From assembly GCA_963678705.1 (NCBI GenBank), contig OY783217.1:3534001-3598000 (forward strand): a DNA stretch of 64,000 nt, read 5' to 3'. Source of the DNA: Panorpa germanica. Lineage: Eukaryota > Arthropoda > Insecta > Mecoptera > Panorpidae. This document shows positions 27,438 to 39,322 of the stretch, in pieces. Below the pieces are notes generated by a model, which saw nothing but the letters and a program-made list of their open reading frames with translations, made no database searches and was not told the origin of the DNA. Every line of letters begins with the position of its first letter. Positions within the stretch are counted from its first letter, which is position 1. Made by a program: the position numbers and the translations under genes.

Positions 27438-28549
27438 CAGCGGTTCTCAAACTTTTTACTTAGAGCCCCCCTGCATAATCCAGCTGTAAGCCGGGCCCCC
27501 CTACATGTAAACGTACTATATATTATAAGGAAGTCGCATTTGACATTATACAGTCAATTTGTTTTTAGTTAAGTTTTGCACATTCTATGCATACTCTAAT
27601 GGGGCAATAGGTTTAATCGTAATCAAGCAACAAATTCTATACAAAGAATTACAATTTATTTAATTATTTTAGCTACTATAGTACATAATTGTTATTTGTA
27701 AGTCAAAGCAATAATAATAAAAAGAGCTTCAGTGTGAAGGATGTGCTTGTTTTTTTTCTGCGCATAGTTTCTTGAAATGCGGTGTCAGTTCTGATAACGC
27801 TATTCTGAATTCCTTGGTCGCATCCAGTCTTGAGCGATATTTACTCTCCATGGCAGCTAGAGCAGAAAACTCAGTTTCACAAGAATAAGTGGTGGCGAAT
27901 GGAGTGAGTATTTTCAATGCCCTTTCACTCAAAATTGGGTGTTCCTTTTGTACACCAATCCAGAAGCATGTGGGAGAAGATTCTTTAAACTTCATTTCAA
28001 GTCCAGTGTCACCTTGGAGGTCAATGGGATTTTCTTTTTCCTTCGTGTTGAGGGAGCACTCATCGACTGATGGTTTGAACGGGTTTTGAATCCATGCCAA
28101 ACCATCCAAGTTCTCATTAAAATATTTTTCAAAACGAGATTTGAGGATTTCTACGTGTTTAAGAAAGCATTTCTTTGCATTGGTTGAAATAGTTTTGAGA
28201 TCCATTTCTTCAATCATAATTTTAAGATTAGAAAATAGCTATAAATTGTCACTTTACAGACCGCCCTCGTACAAACTTAGCTTCATTACAAAGCTTTTCA
28301 CCTTTTCAGTCCATTGCAGAAGGTTTGCATCTTTTTTCTGTATTTTCTGATAAACTAAAAAGTATAAAATGTTCGGCACTCTTACGACTTTGACTAAAAA
28401 TTATACACTTGTTGTAATTTTAAAAATAAAAAGTTTGCTTTATTATTTTGTAAGTAAATTTAATTAATTTTTCAACCAAGCTTTGGGCCCCCCCTGAGCC
28501 ATCATTGCGCCCCCCTTGGGGGTCGCGCCCCACACTTTGAGAACCGCTG
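27438..28549 (-). mobile_element. hAT DNA transposon, internally deleted, complete ends
   Basis: The element begins CAGCGGTTCTCAAACTTTTT and ends with the inverse, CTTTGAGAACCGCTG. It is flanked by a perfect 8-bp direct duplication, CTCTAACA, at 27430-27437 and 28550-28557. CAG-start inverted repeats and an 8-bp target duplication are diagnostic of the hAT superfamily. The subterminal G/C-rich stretches (runs of C near 27466 and 28487-28530) are also typical of this hAT group. At 1112 bp it is far shorter than an autonomous copy (about 3 kb or more), and only the 3' part of the transposase remains. The perfect duplication suggests insertion without later rearrangement, although the transposase is broken. 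Confidence 0.92.
27729..28365 (-). pseudogene. hAT transposase C-terminus (ZBED5/SCAND3-like), broken
   Basis: The open part (162 codons, 28217 to 27729) carries the hAT C-terminal dimerisation signature: the segment ILTPFATTYSCETEFSAL around residues 103-120, followed by SKYRSRLD and a terminal KQAHPSH, the usual ending of transposases related to ZBED5, FAM200 and SCAND3. Upstream the same frame continues with family-like residues (KIQKKDANLLQW, KVKSFVMKLSLY) to about 28365, but it is interrupted by stop codons at 28239-28241 and 28254-28256. The BED zinc finger and the catalytic RNase H-like core are absent. The ATG at 28217 is therefore probably an internal methionine rather than a true start. 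The fragment is enclosed by the hAT ends and cannot encode a working enzyme. Confidence 0.9.
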
Positions 28550-28557
28550 CTCTAACA
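28550..28557. repeat. Right 8-bp target-site duplication of hAT element
   Basis: CTCTAACA directly follows the right CTG end and is identical to 27430-27437. Confidence 0.9.
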
Positions 28558-30258
28558 GATGTGACTTAACCCCTGTAACTTTAACCCATCCATAGACACG
28601 TTCAGTGTATACAGCAGGAGCAGTGTAAATAAAGTTAAACTCATACTGCTACTTCGCAAATCCACCTGAGTTTGTATTTCATTTATATTTAAAGAACTTT
28701 TTATTAGGTAAATGAGAGAATATAAAAGTTCTTCTTTTATCTGATAATATTCTAGAACGAACCAGTACGAACCAGTTTAATCACACAACATGTGTTACTT
28801 TCTCATTTCTCTTGCATTTGTATAATTTGTTCCTATTATAATATTATACCGGGCGCCACAAAACCTCGCCAAAGTTTTAATGTTATAACTGTAGCGTGCA
28901 GCTCCCTCTTCCTCCTCTTGACTACTACCATCTCACTCTCTTTCTCTACACCGCGTTACGTTTTCATTTTCCGCGTATAAATGTTTTATTTCCTTTTAAA
29001 ATGATTTATAATTTTAATATGTGTACTTTATTAATAAATGTATTATATTTTAAATACCGTTTATTATCTTTTTTAAGTAAAATATCTGAAAAGTTATTCA
29101 TTTTGATTACAATAAAGGACCTACTGAATTCTAGATTTCATTTTATGTTTTAATATCAGCTTGTGAAACATAAATAAATAATTGTATTAAATATGATAAT
29201 TTATATTAAATTAAAACTTTTAATCAAAATAAAACGTAAACTATGAGAAATATGTAGTAAATATTACAATATGACACAGTAGTAAGGTGCTATAATAGTT
29301 TTATAACCAGGTACTATATTCACACAGTAATTTTTACATCATATACTATGTAGTTATATAACTATGTCAACTTATTTATATACTATGTACAAGCTTTCTT
29401 CACTTGCATTTCACGTGCAGATGCACAATTCATGGACCAGCGCTATATTTTCTGTTATTAGTTCTATTTGGTTGTATCATTTATCAAATATAACCTTACA
29501 TGCATTAGACAGCGATTTAATTGTGCGGGTCTGGTTTTCGAATCATCTTTTTATACTCTGAACTTTATTACCCATACGCAACTAAACTTTGCAGCCTCCA
29601 GACGATCACCTTATTAATATCTGCTTTTATAAGATCGAATTATCTTTTGTTAAAACTTACATACATAAAATATGGTAAAGTAACATTTTAAAGAAAAAAA
29701 ATATCACAAAACTTTTCCATTAAGTTGATGTTTTAAGAAAATTACATTTATTTGATAAAAATAGTAATTTATTGTATGGATATTTATTGTTGGTAGTAAT
29801 GTCAGTTTATCGTACAAGTATTTGTCACTGTCACATTGTTTTCTAATGGCGCATACTATGTATACATTTCTTTTATGTAAATTTTCTGTCAGATATAAGC
29901 CACTCTTTATTATAGTATATTGCACTGGCAATTGAAACGGATATCCTAGTCACATTGAGTTCCAGTTCCACTAGACTAGAACACTAGACAGAGAATAGTT
30001 AAGTAATCAATCATTCGTTCAATAGACAATTCAATTTAGTTTTGATTAAACTATTTGTTTAGTTTAGTTTCAAAACTGTATATACAGAAATGTCATCTGT
30101 GGGAATATACATACTGTTACGAATTTGCGGCCGTCTGAGTATAGAAAAATTATAGTTGTGAAATATTATCCGAAATTAGCAGAAATAGTTACTCAGACTA
30201 TACGTCTATACGTTACTCAGACGTCATAATTATATTGCGCTAGTATCTTGGAAATAAG
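28558..30258. other. No gene seen
   Basis: AT-rich, with frames of 62-85 codons of random composition. ACCGGGCGCCACAAAA at 28849 weakly recalls the unpaired element-like end at 12.9 kb. Confidence 0.5.
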
Positions 30259-30266
30259 AGATAAAC

Positions 30267-30745
30267 TAGTGATGGGCCAACTCGGAAAAAACAAAACTCG
30301 AGTTAACCCGAGTTAAAATCCACGTAACTCGGGTTGAACTCGAATTACGTAACTCGAGTTAACTGGATGGACAAGTAAATGATTTTTTTGAGTTTCTACC
30401 AAATTATTCCCTGAGCTGTTCCAATTTTTTAAAGTATTTATGCAAATAAATACTTAAAAAAATTGGAACAGACAAATTATATTTTTATCTGTTTCAATTC
30501 CTTATTTTTTTATATTATTTATTTATTATGTATTGGGAGAGTTATACCTACTAACTAAAGAAACAAAAAAAGTTATTGTTTGAAATCGAATCATTTATTT
30601 AAGTAATTTTGGCTCGAATTTTGATTAAAAATAATATTTACTATCAATTAAACGAACTCGAGTTAGAGAGAATTCAACTCGAGTGGATTCGAGTTACGCT
30701 CAACTCGAGTTAACTCGAGTTAGTTACTCGAGTTGACCATCACTA
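30267..30745. mobile_element. hAT-type MITE, 479 bp, with perfect 8-bp target duplication
   Basis: The ends are TAGTGATGGGCCAACTCG on the left and CGAGTTGACCATCACTA on the right, flanked by AGATAAAC at 30259-30266 and 30746-30753. TAGTGATGG ends and an 8-bp duplication are hAT features. Both subterminal regions are packed with the near-palindrome AACTCGAGTT (at least four copies on each side), which in hAT elements can serve as transposase binding sites. The centre holds a hairpin at about 30417-30470 (CTGTTCCAATTTTTT and its inverse). No coding capacity. Confidence 0.9.
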
Positions 30746-30753
30746 AGATAAAC

Positions 30754-32814
30754 AACTCTTAAACAAAATGAATATGCGTGATTCAGGGCGTCGATTTCTG
30801 AAAATAATTATACTGCGAACCACTAAGTACCACGTCATAGAACCATGTCTAAAACGGTCATTAATTGATAATTAACCAGATATAAATTATCAAAATGTTT
30901 AACAGAGGGCCCAGGAGCATCCACTATTCCAATTTGGCACTGATTGCATATAATGTAATTTTGAGAATACTCCTGTTACAACAGTTATAGTTTCAAAACT
31001 TTACTTACTGTGGAATAGTTTTCCATGTAAAATAAATCTCGAGGAAAAACAATTCATTTCCTAACAACTTTACATTGTTTTAATAACTTTTATCAAAAAG
31101 CAAACAATTCGTCACTAATTAGCCGAAGCAAATGTCAGTTTATATAACGACTGACATGAATATAAATTTTAATTGTACTTCCGTTTTTCCGTACGTGAGG
31201 TAAGAGGGATCATACATTGAGGATTTCCGGTTTCCGTTTTATATTTTATCCACAAACTCTAAACTACTTGTAAAATTATATTATCCAGTGATTTTATTAC
31301 GAGTTTGAATTAACAAATGTCATATGATTTGTATACCAGTTATTTAATAACTAACTTGTAGTTTTTATTAAACTCATAAAACTAATTTTAATATTGTAAA
31401 ATTAGATTTGTTAGTATATCAAACGTTTGCAAGTACAAAGTTCCAAATCGATTGTCATTTTAGTACACTGTTGCCATCTATATTTAACTGTAGAGCCATG
31501 AAGCAATGTTTCACCTTAAAGTACGCGTCGATGATCAGCATTCTTTATATGGCATTTGCATGTGTATTTGCAGAAGAGGAAATGAATAGAAAAATATGAA
31601 CACACCTCTAATACTTGGTCAAAGAATCAATGCTAGCGGTTCAACGACGTTCTATTATTATTGAATTCGTTAGCTCCGATGCTTTCAATGACTTCTATGC
31701 TAATATGTCGACGCGTACCTTTAAACAGACTATTTGAATTCTATATGTAATACGACGGTATATCGTATATCGTATTTTGTTTTACGTTAGGTTATTTTTC
31801 TTTCTTTATCAGTTTAAAGAGTTTTATACAAGCACAACATCTTATCTTAGAACATTTCAAGTTTCTTTACACAATTTTATTTTCTTTCCTTAACAAGTAA
31901 ACCTTTGCCATTATTTTATTGCTATTGTTGTCTACTTACAAACACTCATAAAGGTGTTGTTACACAAATACTTGAAGCTAGAAAATTGTGACAGGTGTTG
32001 CCCGGATTTAAAAAGACATACTTTCCGCATTGATTTATATTTGTACTCAAAAGCTTGTCACAATTTCAAGTTTATCACATATGAAAGATCAACCTTGCAA
32101 TACTTACTGAAGTCTAGGTTTAAAAAATCATTAACAACATTTTAAAAGAAATCGGTGTACAATTCTAATTTGATTATTTCAATTGAAAAATGAGTCAACC
32201 AAATCGAAACTTTCCTTTGGAACCCATTGTACATATTTCAACAAAGTCGCTATCAAACTAAGTAATATGTACAATCATTACAATCAGTTTTATTACACAG
32301 TGCTTTAGCATCTACATAACTTTAGGCTTTGCTAAGTAAATAAAATGTGCGAAGAGTATCGTTTATACAAAATTTGTTTGTATTAAAATAAATAAAAATA
32401 TAAACTCCATATAACATTAGGTACTTAATCCACTATACGTACAAAGTTAAACACACATACATTCTTGTTCTGAAAATTATCTTACTAATTTAAATGTAGA
32501 TTTAATCTTAAGAAGATCATTTTGTTTGTGTGAGAGCTATTAATTTATAATTATCATTGTTTAAATTATTTCAGATGAATCTTAACAATATAAGCGTTTA
32601 GACTTTAGCTATAAATAGATAATCATAATGCTTTTGTTGAGATTTTTAATTGCCGTGATAAATCTTTTGTTCCTTTTAATAACCTATAATTGTCTTCAGT
32701 CATTTATTAGCTCATTACGTTTACTAGGCTGTAGAACTGTCTTACACTGCAACCTTTTCCTTGCGACTTGCGACCTCTTCAGAAGAAATGTATACATGAA
32801 AGGAAGTTTCCCTT
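30754..32814. other. No gene seen
   Basis: Non-coding apart from the short repeat relative at 31.5 kb. The 63-codon frame at 31408 runs across that repeat and is rejected. Confidence 0.5.
31470..31530 (+). repeat. Diverged right-end relative of the 35-kb repeat
   Basis: GTTGCCATCTATATTTA followed about 30 bp on by GCAATGTTTCACCTTAAA parallels the right end of the repeats at 35483 and 54923. Only about 60 bp can be aligned. Confidence 0.35.
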
Positions 32815-32817
32815 TCA

Positions 32818-33384
32818 GGGCGTTATTCTGTAAAGTATTTCCACCGGTGAAAAAATTTCATCTCTGTAAAATGACGTCACAAAAGCGATGATTTTTTATT
32901 TGGTATTCTGTAAGAAATTTCCATCGATTTTATTTTGGTCGCTGGAAAAAAATCGACTAAATTATAAGGTCGCCTTTAGCGGTGACTTTAAAATTTTCCA
33001 TCGCTGTATTTTTTAGAACAGTCAAACAATTTGAATTTAAGTACAAATTTTTTAATACACAGTATATGTATATACAAATATAAATATTTCAGAAAGTGAG
33101 GTTATGTTGCTTGTCAATTGACTCGAACAATTGACTTGTATTCGTACTTGTCAAGTGTTTGAATTTTGAAATAGTTGAATATTCTGAATGCCGTGATTGG
33201 ACGTATATTTTTAAAATTGATGACGCCTTAAAATACGACACTATACTTTTTCACCGCTGTATATTATAAGGGCGATGGAACATTTTGCATACAGAATACC
33301 ACTTTAGATATTTTAAATACAGCGACCTTATTCGAGCGCTGAAAAAATAAGGTCGATTTTTTGAAAAGTTACAGAATAAGGCCC
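32818..33384 (+). mobile_element. PIF/Harbinger-like MITE, family B, copy 1
   Basis: The ends are GGGC(G/C)TTATTCTGTAA inverted. Flanks are TCA and TTA, a 3-bp duplication with one change. The inside carries repeated CGATG/CATCG blocks, a TGACGTCAC palindrome about 55 bp from the left end, and an inner GGTATTCTGTA motif near each end. It aligns along its whole length, in the same orientation, with the copy at 43140-43719. 567 bp, non-coding. Confidence 0.8.
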
Positions 33385-33387
33385 TTA

Positions 33388-34847
33388 ATGTTTATTATTA
33401 CATCACTGAATAATCGTCTGTATTTATAATATGCTTCATACGTCTGGAGATCAAAATGCACTAAGATCTCCTTGCTGGGATACATGGATATTCGTAGATA
33501 ACGTAAGCTGCACAAGAGACTGTCCTTTGTGTTTATTATTTCATTGGGATCGAAACGGTAATAGTGGAAAACGATACCGATTTACAGCATTGACTGTACT
33601 ATACATACATGATGTATTAATAAACATTATAGTAGAAGGTTTATCTAATGATAAAGTGTACTAATACAAAACAACATCGGTTGCAGTGTAACATCGGACT
33701 TACTGATAGAAGAAGGTACAATTTTGATTTTCTTTCTTAACTGTTACCCCCTTTTGTTTATCTATTCAAAAGTACGTATATATACATAATAGAAGAATAC
33801 AAATTTACTTAAGTTTTCATATTCTACATTTTAAACAAACCTTATAAAATTTTCTTTCATTTTCTTGTTTCTCAAATGTATGCATAATTTCGTTTTGTTT
33901 ACAGAATAAAAATGTGGAGAACAATTTAAAAAAAAAAATAATTCAAATACATAATTAAAATTTAAAATAGCAGCAGAAAAATAGTAACCTCCTTTTCCAT
34001 GTAATTTTAACTTTATATCCTGGAGGATTTGTTGATATGTTGCTTCCACTGTTCTCGCCAGTTCTTGGGAGGATGGTGATATCCTTGCTAAGTGTGGCCT
34101 GACTATACACTGTAACAGTGTTGCACATTAGACGGTCCGTGGACATCATACTGTCTTAACACATACAACTTTAATTTAAGAATTTTTTGAAGAGCGTTGG
34201 AATGATTTTGCTTGTTTAAAAAAATTGAGTCTACCTCTAAAAAAAAGCTATTCACCCTAATTTTAGTTGTATTTAGTCAATTTTCTGCGCAGGTTTCACC
34301 TTAGCCAACCAGCGTATAATATTATTTTGAGTTACTACTCTAAGAAAACAAGTAAAGAAACTGGACCCACATTTAAGAGATGTTTGACATCACTATAGTA
34401 TACAATTCTATAGGAAACGTAGCAGGAATGGATATTCTATTGTGGGGTGTATATAGTCATCCTTGTCTCACCTCTATTGTTATCTCGTTCTTTCTTTATA
34501 CAATGCTACACAAAGCGTCATGACGTAGCGTTGTGACATCTGCTAACGACCACCGCGTCTTAATTAATGGCGCTTCAACTGTCAGATGTAGAGCATCTCC
34601 AACTCCACGATCTATACTATACTTCTCTGTGTATCCCGTATTCCGCTTCCCGTTTCTACGTGCCTACATCTAGACGCACGTGCATTTGATCGTGTCCTCA
34701 TTAACTATATTATATATTAATATCTATATATATACACTTTATACATTTTTTCAATATTTCGTGATTAATGTAGAAAATATAATGTAGTTAGCAGCGGTAC
34801 AAACCTAACGTGTATGAAAATCAAAGATACAAACCCTTGCAAAAAAA
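33388..34847. other. No gene seen
   Basis: A 77-codon plus-strand frame at 33431-33664 has a fairly balanced composition with several Cys, but I recognise no motif. 34500-34690 is locally GC-richer without an open frame. Confidence 0.45.
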
Positions 34848-35483
34848 AAAAATGTTTTATTAGAAAAATAAATATTCATGGTACTGCGAATGGGTTTGTA
34901 TCCTCATTTTTGATGTTTGATTTTTTAATTAATTAGGTCGAAAATTGGAATTTAAGTAGAAAATATAGCAATATTAATTTTCAAAACTTATTTTTACGGT
35001 TCCAACAGATTAAAAGTCAGTGGAAGAAAGCTTAAAATGTAGATACGTTATTCACCTAACTAATTGCAGCTTTAGATTTATATTCGCGTTTATAGTTACT
35101 TACATAAAACGATTTATTAAAACATGTTTCGTTAGAAAAATAAATATTAATGGTACTGCAAATGGTATTTTAATTTTTGATGGTCGATTTTTGAATTAAT
35201 TAGGTCGAAAATTGAAATTTATCTAGAAAATATAGCAATATTCATTTTCAAAATTTATTTTTGTGATTCCAACTCATTAAAAGTCAATGAAAAAAAACTT
35301 AAAATGTAGATACGTTATTCATCTAACTAATTGCAACTTTAGATTTTTATTCGCGTTTATAGTTACTTACATAAAACGATTTAAACATAAAAAAATATGG
35401 TTTTTTTGATAATATTTAACCTGCTGTATAGTATCGCCATCTATATTTCGCGAGAAAAAATTGCCAAGTATCATTTCACCTTA
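34848..35483 (+). repeat. Dispersed repeat with two tandem 272-bp units
   Basis: The stretch from ATGTTTTATTAGAAAAATAA (34852) recurs at 35124 with high similarity through AATATAGCAATATT, ATGTAGATACGTTATTCA and TACTTACATAAAACGATTTA. The second unit continues into TATAGTATCGCCATCTATAT and ends in TTGCCAAGTATCATTTCACC near 35483. It is homologous to 54581-54923. No coding capacity. Confidence 0.75.
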
Positions 35484-36422
35484 AGTTAAAAGGCATTTAC
35501 TTCCCTATAAAACACAAATTCATTCTAATTAACAAACATTTTAATTAAACGTTTAGTGTGTAGGTAATTAATAATTTAGATTAGATCTAACATTTTTTTA
35601 TTTTTTCTAATTTACGCAACATTCATTTATGTTTTGATTAATTTTGTAATTAAAATTCCGAGAATCTGACTTACAAATATTTGCTCTATGCATTACCTAC
35701 CCTATACATGAATTTCAACAATTAATGTACACACATACGTATATGTGTCTGTCTGTGTTTATTGTACATGTATATATATACTACTCATACTAATCTATCC
35801 AACGTTAAATTAAAAGAGCTTTAAAATATTTTAATAAAAGATTTTAATTACTTTTCTTATAAAATAACTTCAACGTTATTATGTGCATAATATATTTTCT
35901 TTAATCTCGTATTTATAAGATTGACTTTATTCTTAAAAAGCTCATATTATTTAAGATGCTTTAAAAGCTCTATCTATTTACTATGGACTTAAGCGCAAAG
36001 TAACTAAAGATAATCGCATGATATTACGGTTTAAGATTCCTTTTCATTAATAACACCTTGTTAATACCATACCCGCTGCTAACTAATTCATAGTCATATT
36101 TCACAAGTCGCGATTTGTCTCGTGAATTTCAGCGCTGAATTATTTAATATTCAGAAAATACTCGTATAAGACTGTGATTTAATGCAATAGATGAAAATTT
36201 ATGATTTTAATTTAAAATGATTAGGTAATTATGAAATACAGTTAATTATTTATATTTATTGATACCTTAATCACATAGAGTGTATAATATTTATGAAATT
36301 GATTTTATTCATTGTTCTGCCGCACAAACGAAATTGCTGTAAAGTTTTTGCATCTAAAATTTTAGAGCTACATAAAAGTGTAAAAAAAAAATACAAATTA
36401 CTTCTTACAACCATTCGTAAAA

Positions 36423-36456
36423 TTATAGAAGGGTCCTACAACAGACCCTTCTATAA
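36423..36456. repeat. Perfect 13-bp inverted repeat (hairpin)
   Basis: TTATAGAAGGGTC at 36423-36435 and GACCCTTCTATAA at 36444-36456 with an 8-nt loop. It has no T-run and is not a bacterial terminator; its role is unknown. Confidence 0.85.
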
Positions 36457-36505
36457 CTTGATTAACCGTGTAGTATAAAATCACGTTCTAAGAAATTGAT
36501 TGAAA

Positions 36506-36510
<5 letters not shown>

Positions 36511-36580
<70 letters not shown>
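36511..36580. repeat. (AT)35 microsatellite
   Basis: A pure AT tract of 70 bp, about 55 bp after a strong hairpin at 36423-36456. Confidence 0.95.
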
Positions 36581-36582
<2 letters not shown>

Positions 36583-37271
36583 AGCCAATGAAACAGAACT
36601 GCTTATATATGTTTTACTGAGGTAATTAAGTTAGAATTAAATCTCCTAGGACACCATGTCCCAAAAAACAACCATTTAATTATATCCGATGTGGAAACAT
36701 TAATGATGCAAACATTTTAACCGGAAAGAGAATTTGAAAAGTATTTGTGGTAAGGGTCGGTGGCTTACATAAAAGAAGCTTTTAAGCTCTGACAGTGTAC
36801 TGTAACAAGCTCTCTCTCTATCTCCTTACTTCTCTCCCACACAAATGTTAGCTAATCTACTAGTATTCTGATTAGATTTTGGTCATTAGGGTTCTTAGCA
36901 AAACACACATACATAATTATACAAATCCTAATATTCAGAACTCGTGTTAAAAACGGTCGACTACATTGTTAGATGTTTCATTATTATTATTCAATTTTAT
37001 TTTACACTTTTGTTTCAATAAATAATAATTGAGAGTTAAAAAATTCGAATATTGAAAGTTTGTATTTGTAATAATTTATTATGCTTACTGATTTATATAA
37101 CTTCTTATGGTCCTTTGTAAAAAGGGAATTTATATTAAGTTGACTGACTAAGGTGATTAAGATGGCAGACGTAATTAGATCGTAAATTCTTAAAGGATCT
37201 TATGTTTTAACCTTAAATGTAAATTTTACCTTGTCACAAATACAGAAGTAAAAATAATTATAATATATATA

Positions 37272-37481
37272 GTCAAAATCACGATAGTTCAGCGGCGACT
37301 TATACTTAAAAGAGGTTTTAAGAGCAATATGAATCTATAATACGATAATGAATTTTATCTTATTCGTTCCTATATACATTATAGAAAAATAAGTGAGTCA
37401 GTGCTTTTTAGTTATATCGGCAGTTTATACCCCACAACTTGTTTTAAGTATGAGTCGTCGCCGAACTCTCGTAATTTGAAC
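37272..37481 (-). mobile_element. TA-target MITE, 210-bp family, copy 1
   Basis: Imperfect terminal inverted repeats of about 45 bp with core AGTTCGGCGGCGACT, flanked by TA on both sides (37270-37271 and 37482-37483), as in Tc1/mariner elements. The interior (CAGTGCTTTTTAGTTATA, then CCCACAACTTG) is the reverse of the copy at 52327. Exactly 210 bp. Non-coding. Confidence 0.78.
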
Positions 37482-37483
37482 TA

Positions 37484-38701
37484 TATAACAATTTATATTA
37501 ATTAAAGATAATAATTAATATAAAATTAAAAATATTATTGACGCTGGATGCATGCACACTAAGTACATTCAAAATAAACACTATAAAATAAATACAGTTG
37601 GTTTAAATGGAGCTTAAAACTCAACTACTTGGGTTCGATTCAGAAATAAATTTATACCTTGATTTACAATAAACTCTACAAATACACTACTGTATTAGAA
37701 ACAAATCTACAAAATTATTTAATAATGCTATATATAACTTAGTTAAAATCGCAGTAATATAATAAAAAAAGAAGTAAAAAAATCTGCAATGCTTACGCTA
37801 GAGAAGTAATCTTTTTAGACCTATTGTATTATATTTTACCTTATAATACTTTAGTCACTTAATATTGATTTTAAAATACACAATTGAGAGTCATGAGAAA
37901 CTATAACTAACAAACTTTCTTTTTACATTTCATACTTTTGCACATTAACAACCTATCCTTATTTATGCTTATTTATATAAAATATTTCTTATATTATAAA
38001 TTAGTTATTTACATTTTTCAAAAAGTGTAATTGTCTTACAACCGCGTTAAACTTATTACGGGGAAATACACATTTATTTCAAAACCGTAACGGTTGAACT
38101 TGTAAAACAGTGCGTAATAAAGCAATTGTGAGCGATATACTTTTCTAAAGTCAATAACTTTCAGGACACCCTACAATACAACTTTTGCATTAATATGAGA
38201 CATGAGTGTTTGCTGTAGACAGTTCATAGGTCACGCGGGTCAAGGCGTTTCTATGTTATATTGTCTTTGTAGTAAAATGAAAGGGCCAGGAACTTTATTC
38301 AAACTAAAACTATATAATAATTATTATATGTATGCGAGTAACAAGCGACAACGACTAACGACTAACGGTAGCGACAACGGAACGACAACGGCACGAAATG
38401 TCTTTATCCAAAAGTTATGATTGTTTGCTTCCATGTAATATAGTATATAGAAATTATTGTTAAAAAGTTTGTTTTGTGGTGGTAAAGGGAACTATTACGT
38501 TGTGGCGTTAAAGGGGCAATTAAATATTTTACTTTGTAGTAGAGCAGCAGTTGCCTAAGTGGTTTAAATTAAACCATATGAGAAAAAGTGAAAATTTGAT
38601 GACTGAAATTATATAGTTTCATAACAAATATTTTATTAATTTTGTGTGAAGTCACATCTTGGATAATTGAGTTTCGGGATAAGTAATATTCAAGTTACAA
38701 T
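37484..38701. other. No gene seen; short CGACAACG-type repeats
   Basis: 38340-38395 contains irregular copies of GACAACG and GACTAACG. Otherwise AT-rich and stop-dense. Confidence 0.5.
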
Positions 38702-38704
38702 TTA

Positions 38705-39319
38705 GGGCCTTATTCTGTAACTTTTCAAAAAATCAACCTTATTTTTTCAGCGGTGAAAATATTTAATTTTTCACCGCTCGAATAAAGTCGCTGTATTTAA
38801 AATATCTAAAGTGGTATTCTGTATGCAAAATTTCCCATCGCCCTTATAATATAAAGCGGTAAAAAAGTATAGTGACGTATTTTAAGACGTCATCAATTTT
38901 AAAAATATTCGTCCAATCACGGCATTCAGAATATTCAAATATTTAAAAATTCAAACACTTGGCAAGTACGAATACATGTCAATTGTTCAAGTCAATTGAC
39001 AAGCAACATAACCTCACTTTCTAAAATATTTATATTTGTATATTCATATGACTATACATATACTGTGTATTAAAAAATTTGTACTGAAATTCAAATTATA
39101 ATTCAAATTGTTTGACTGTTCTAAAAAATACAGCGATGGAAAATTTTAAAGTCACCGCTAAAGGCGACCTTATAATTTGGTCGATTTTTTTCCAGCGACA
39201 AAAATAAAATCGATGGAAATTTCTTACAGAATACCAAATAAAAAATCATCGCTATTGTGACGTCATTTTACAACGATAAAATTTTTTCACCGGTGGAAAT
39301 ACTTTACAGAATAAGGCCC
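38705..39319 (-). mobile_element. PIF/Harbinger-like MITE, family B, copy 2 (inverted)
   Basis: GGGCCTTATTCTGTAA at 38705 is mirrored by TTACAGAATAAGGCCC ending at 39319. Flanks are TTA at 38702-38704 and TTT at 39320-39322. The asymmetric interior shows it lies opposite to the copies at 32818 and 43140. 615 bp, non-coding. Confidence 0.82.
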
Positions 39320-39322
39320 TTT

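Larger units (their letters stand above)
35484..37269. other. No gene seen
   Basis: It contains only the hairpin and AT tract listed separately. The 61-codon frame at 36293-36478 ends across the hairpin and is not convincing. Confidence 0.5.

Noticed and set aside
27889..28350. Plus-strand frames of 66-69 codons
   Set aside because: Antisense of the hAT transposase remnant.
36423..36456. Rho-independent terminator
   Set aside because: No T-run follows the stem and the window is eukaryotic.
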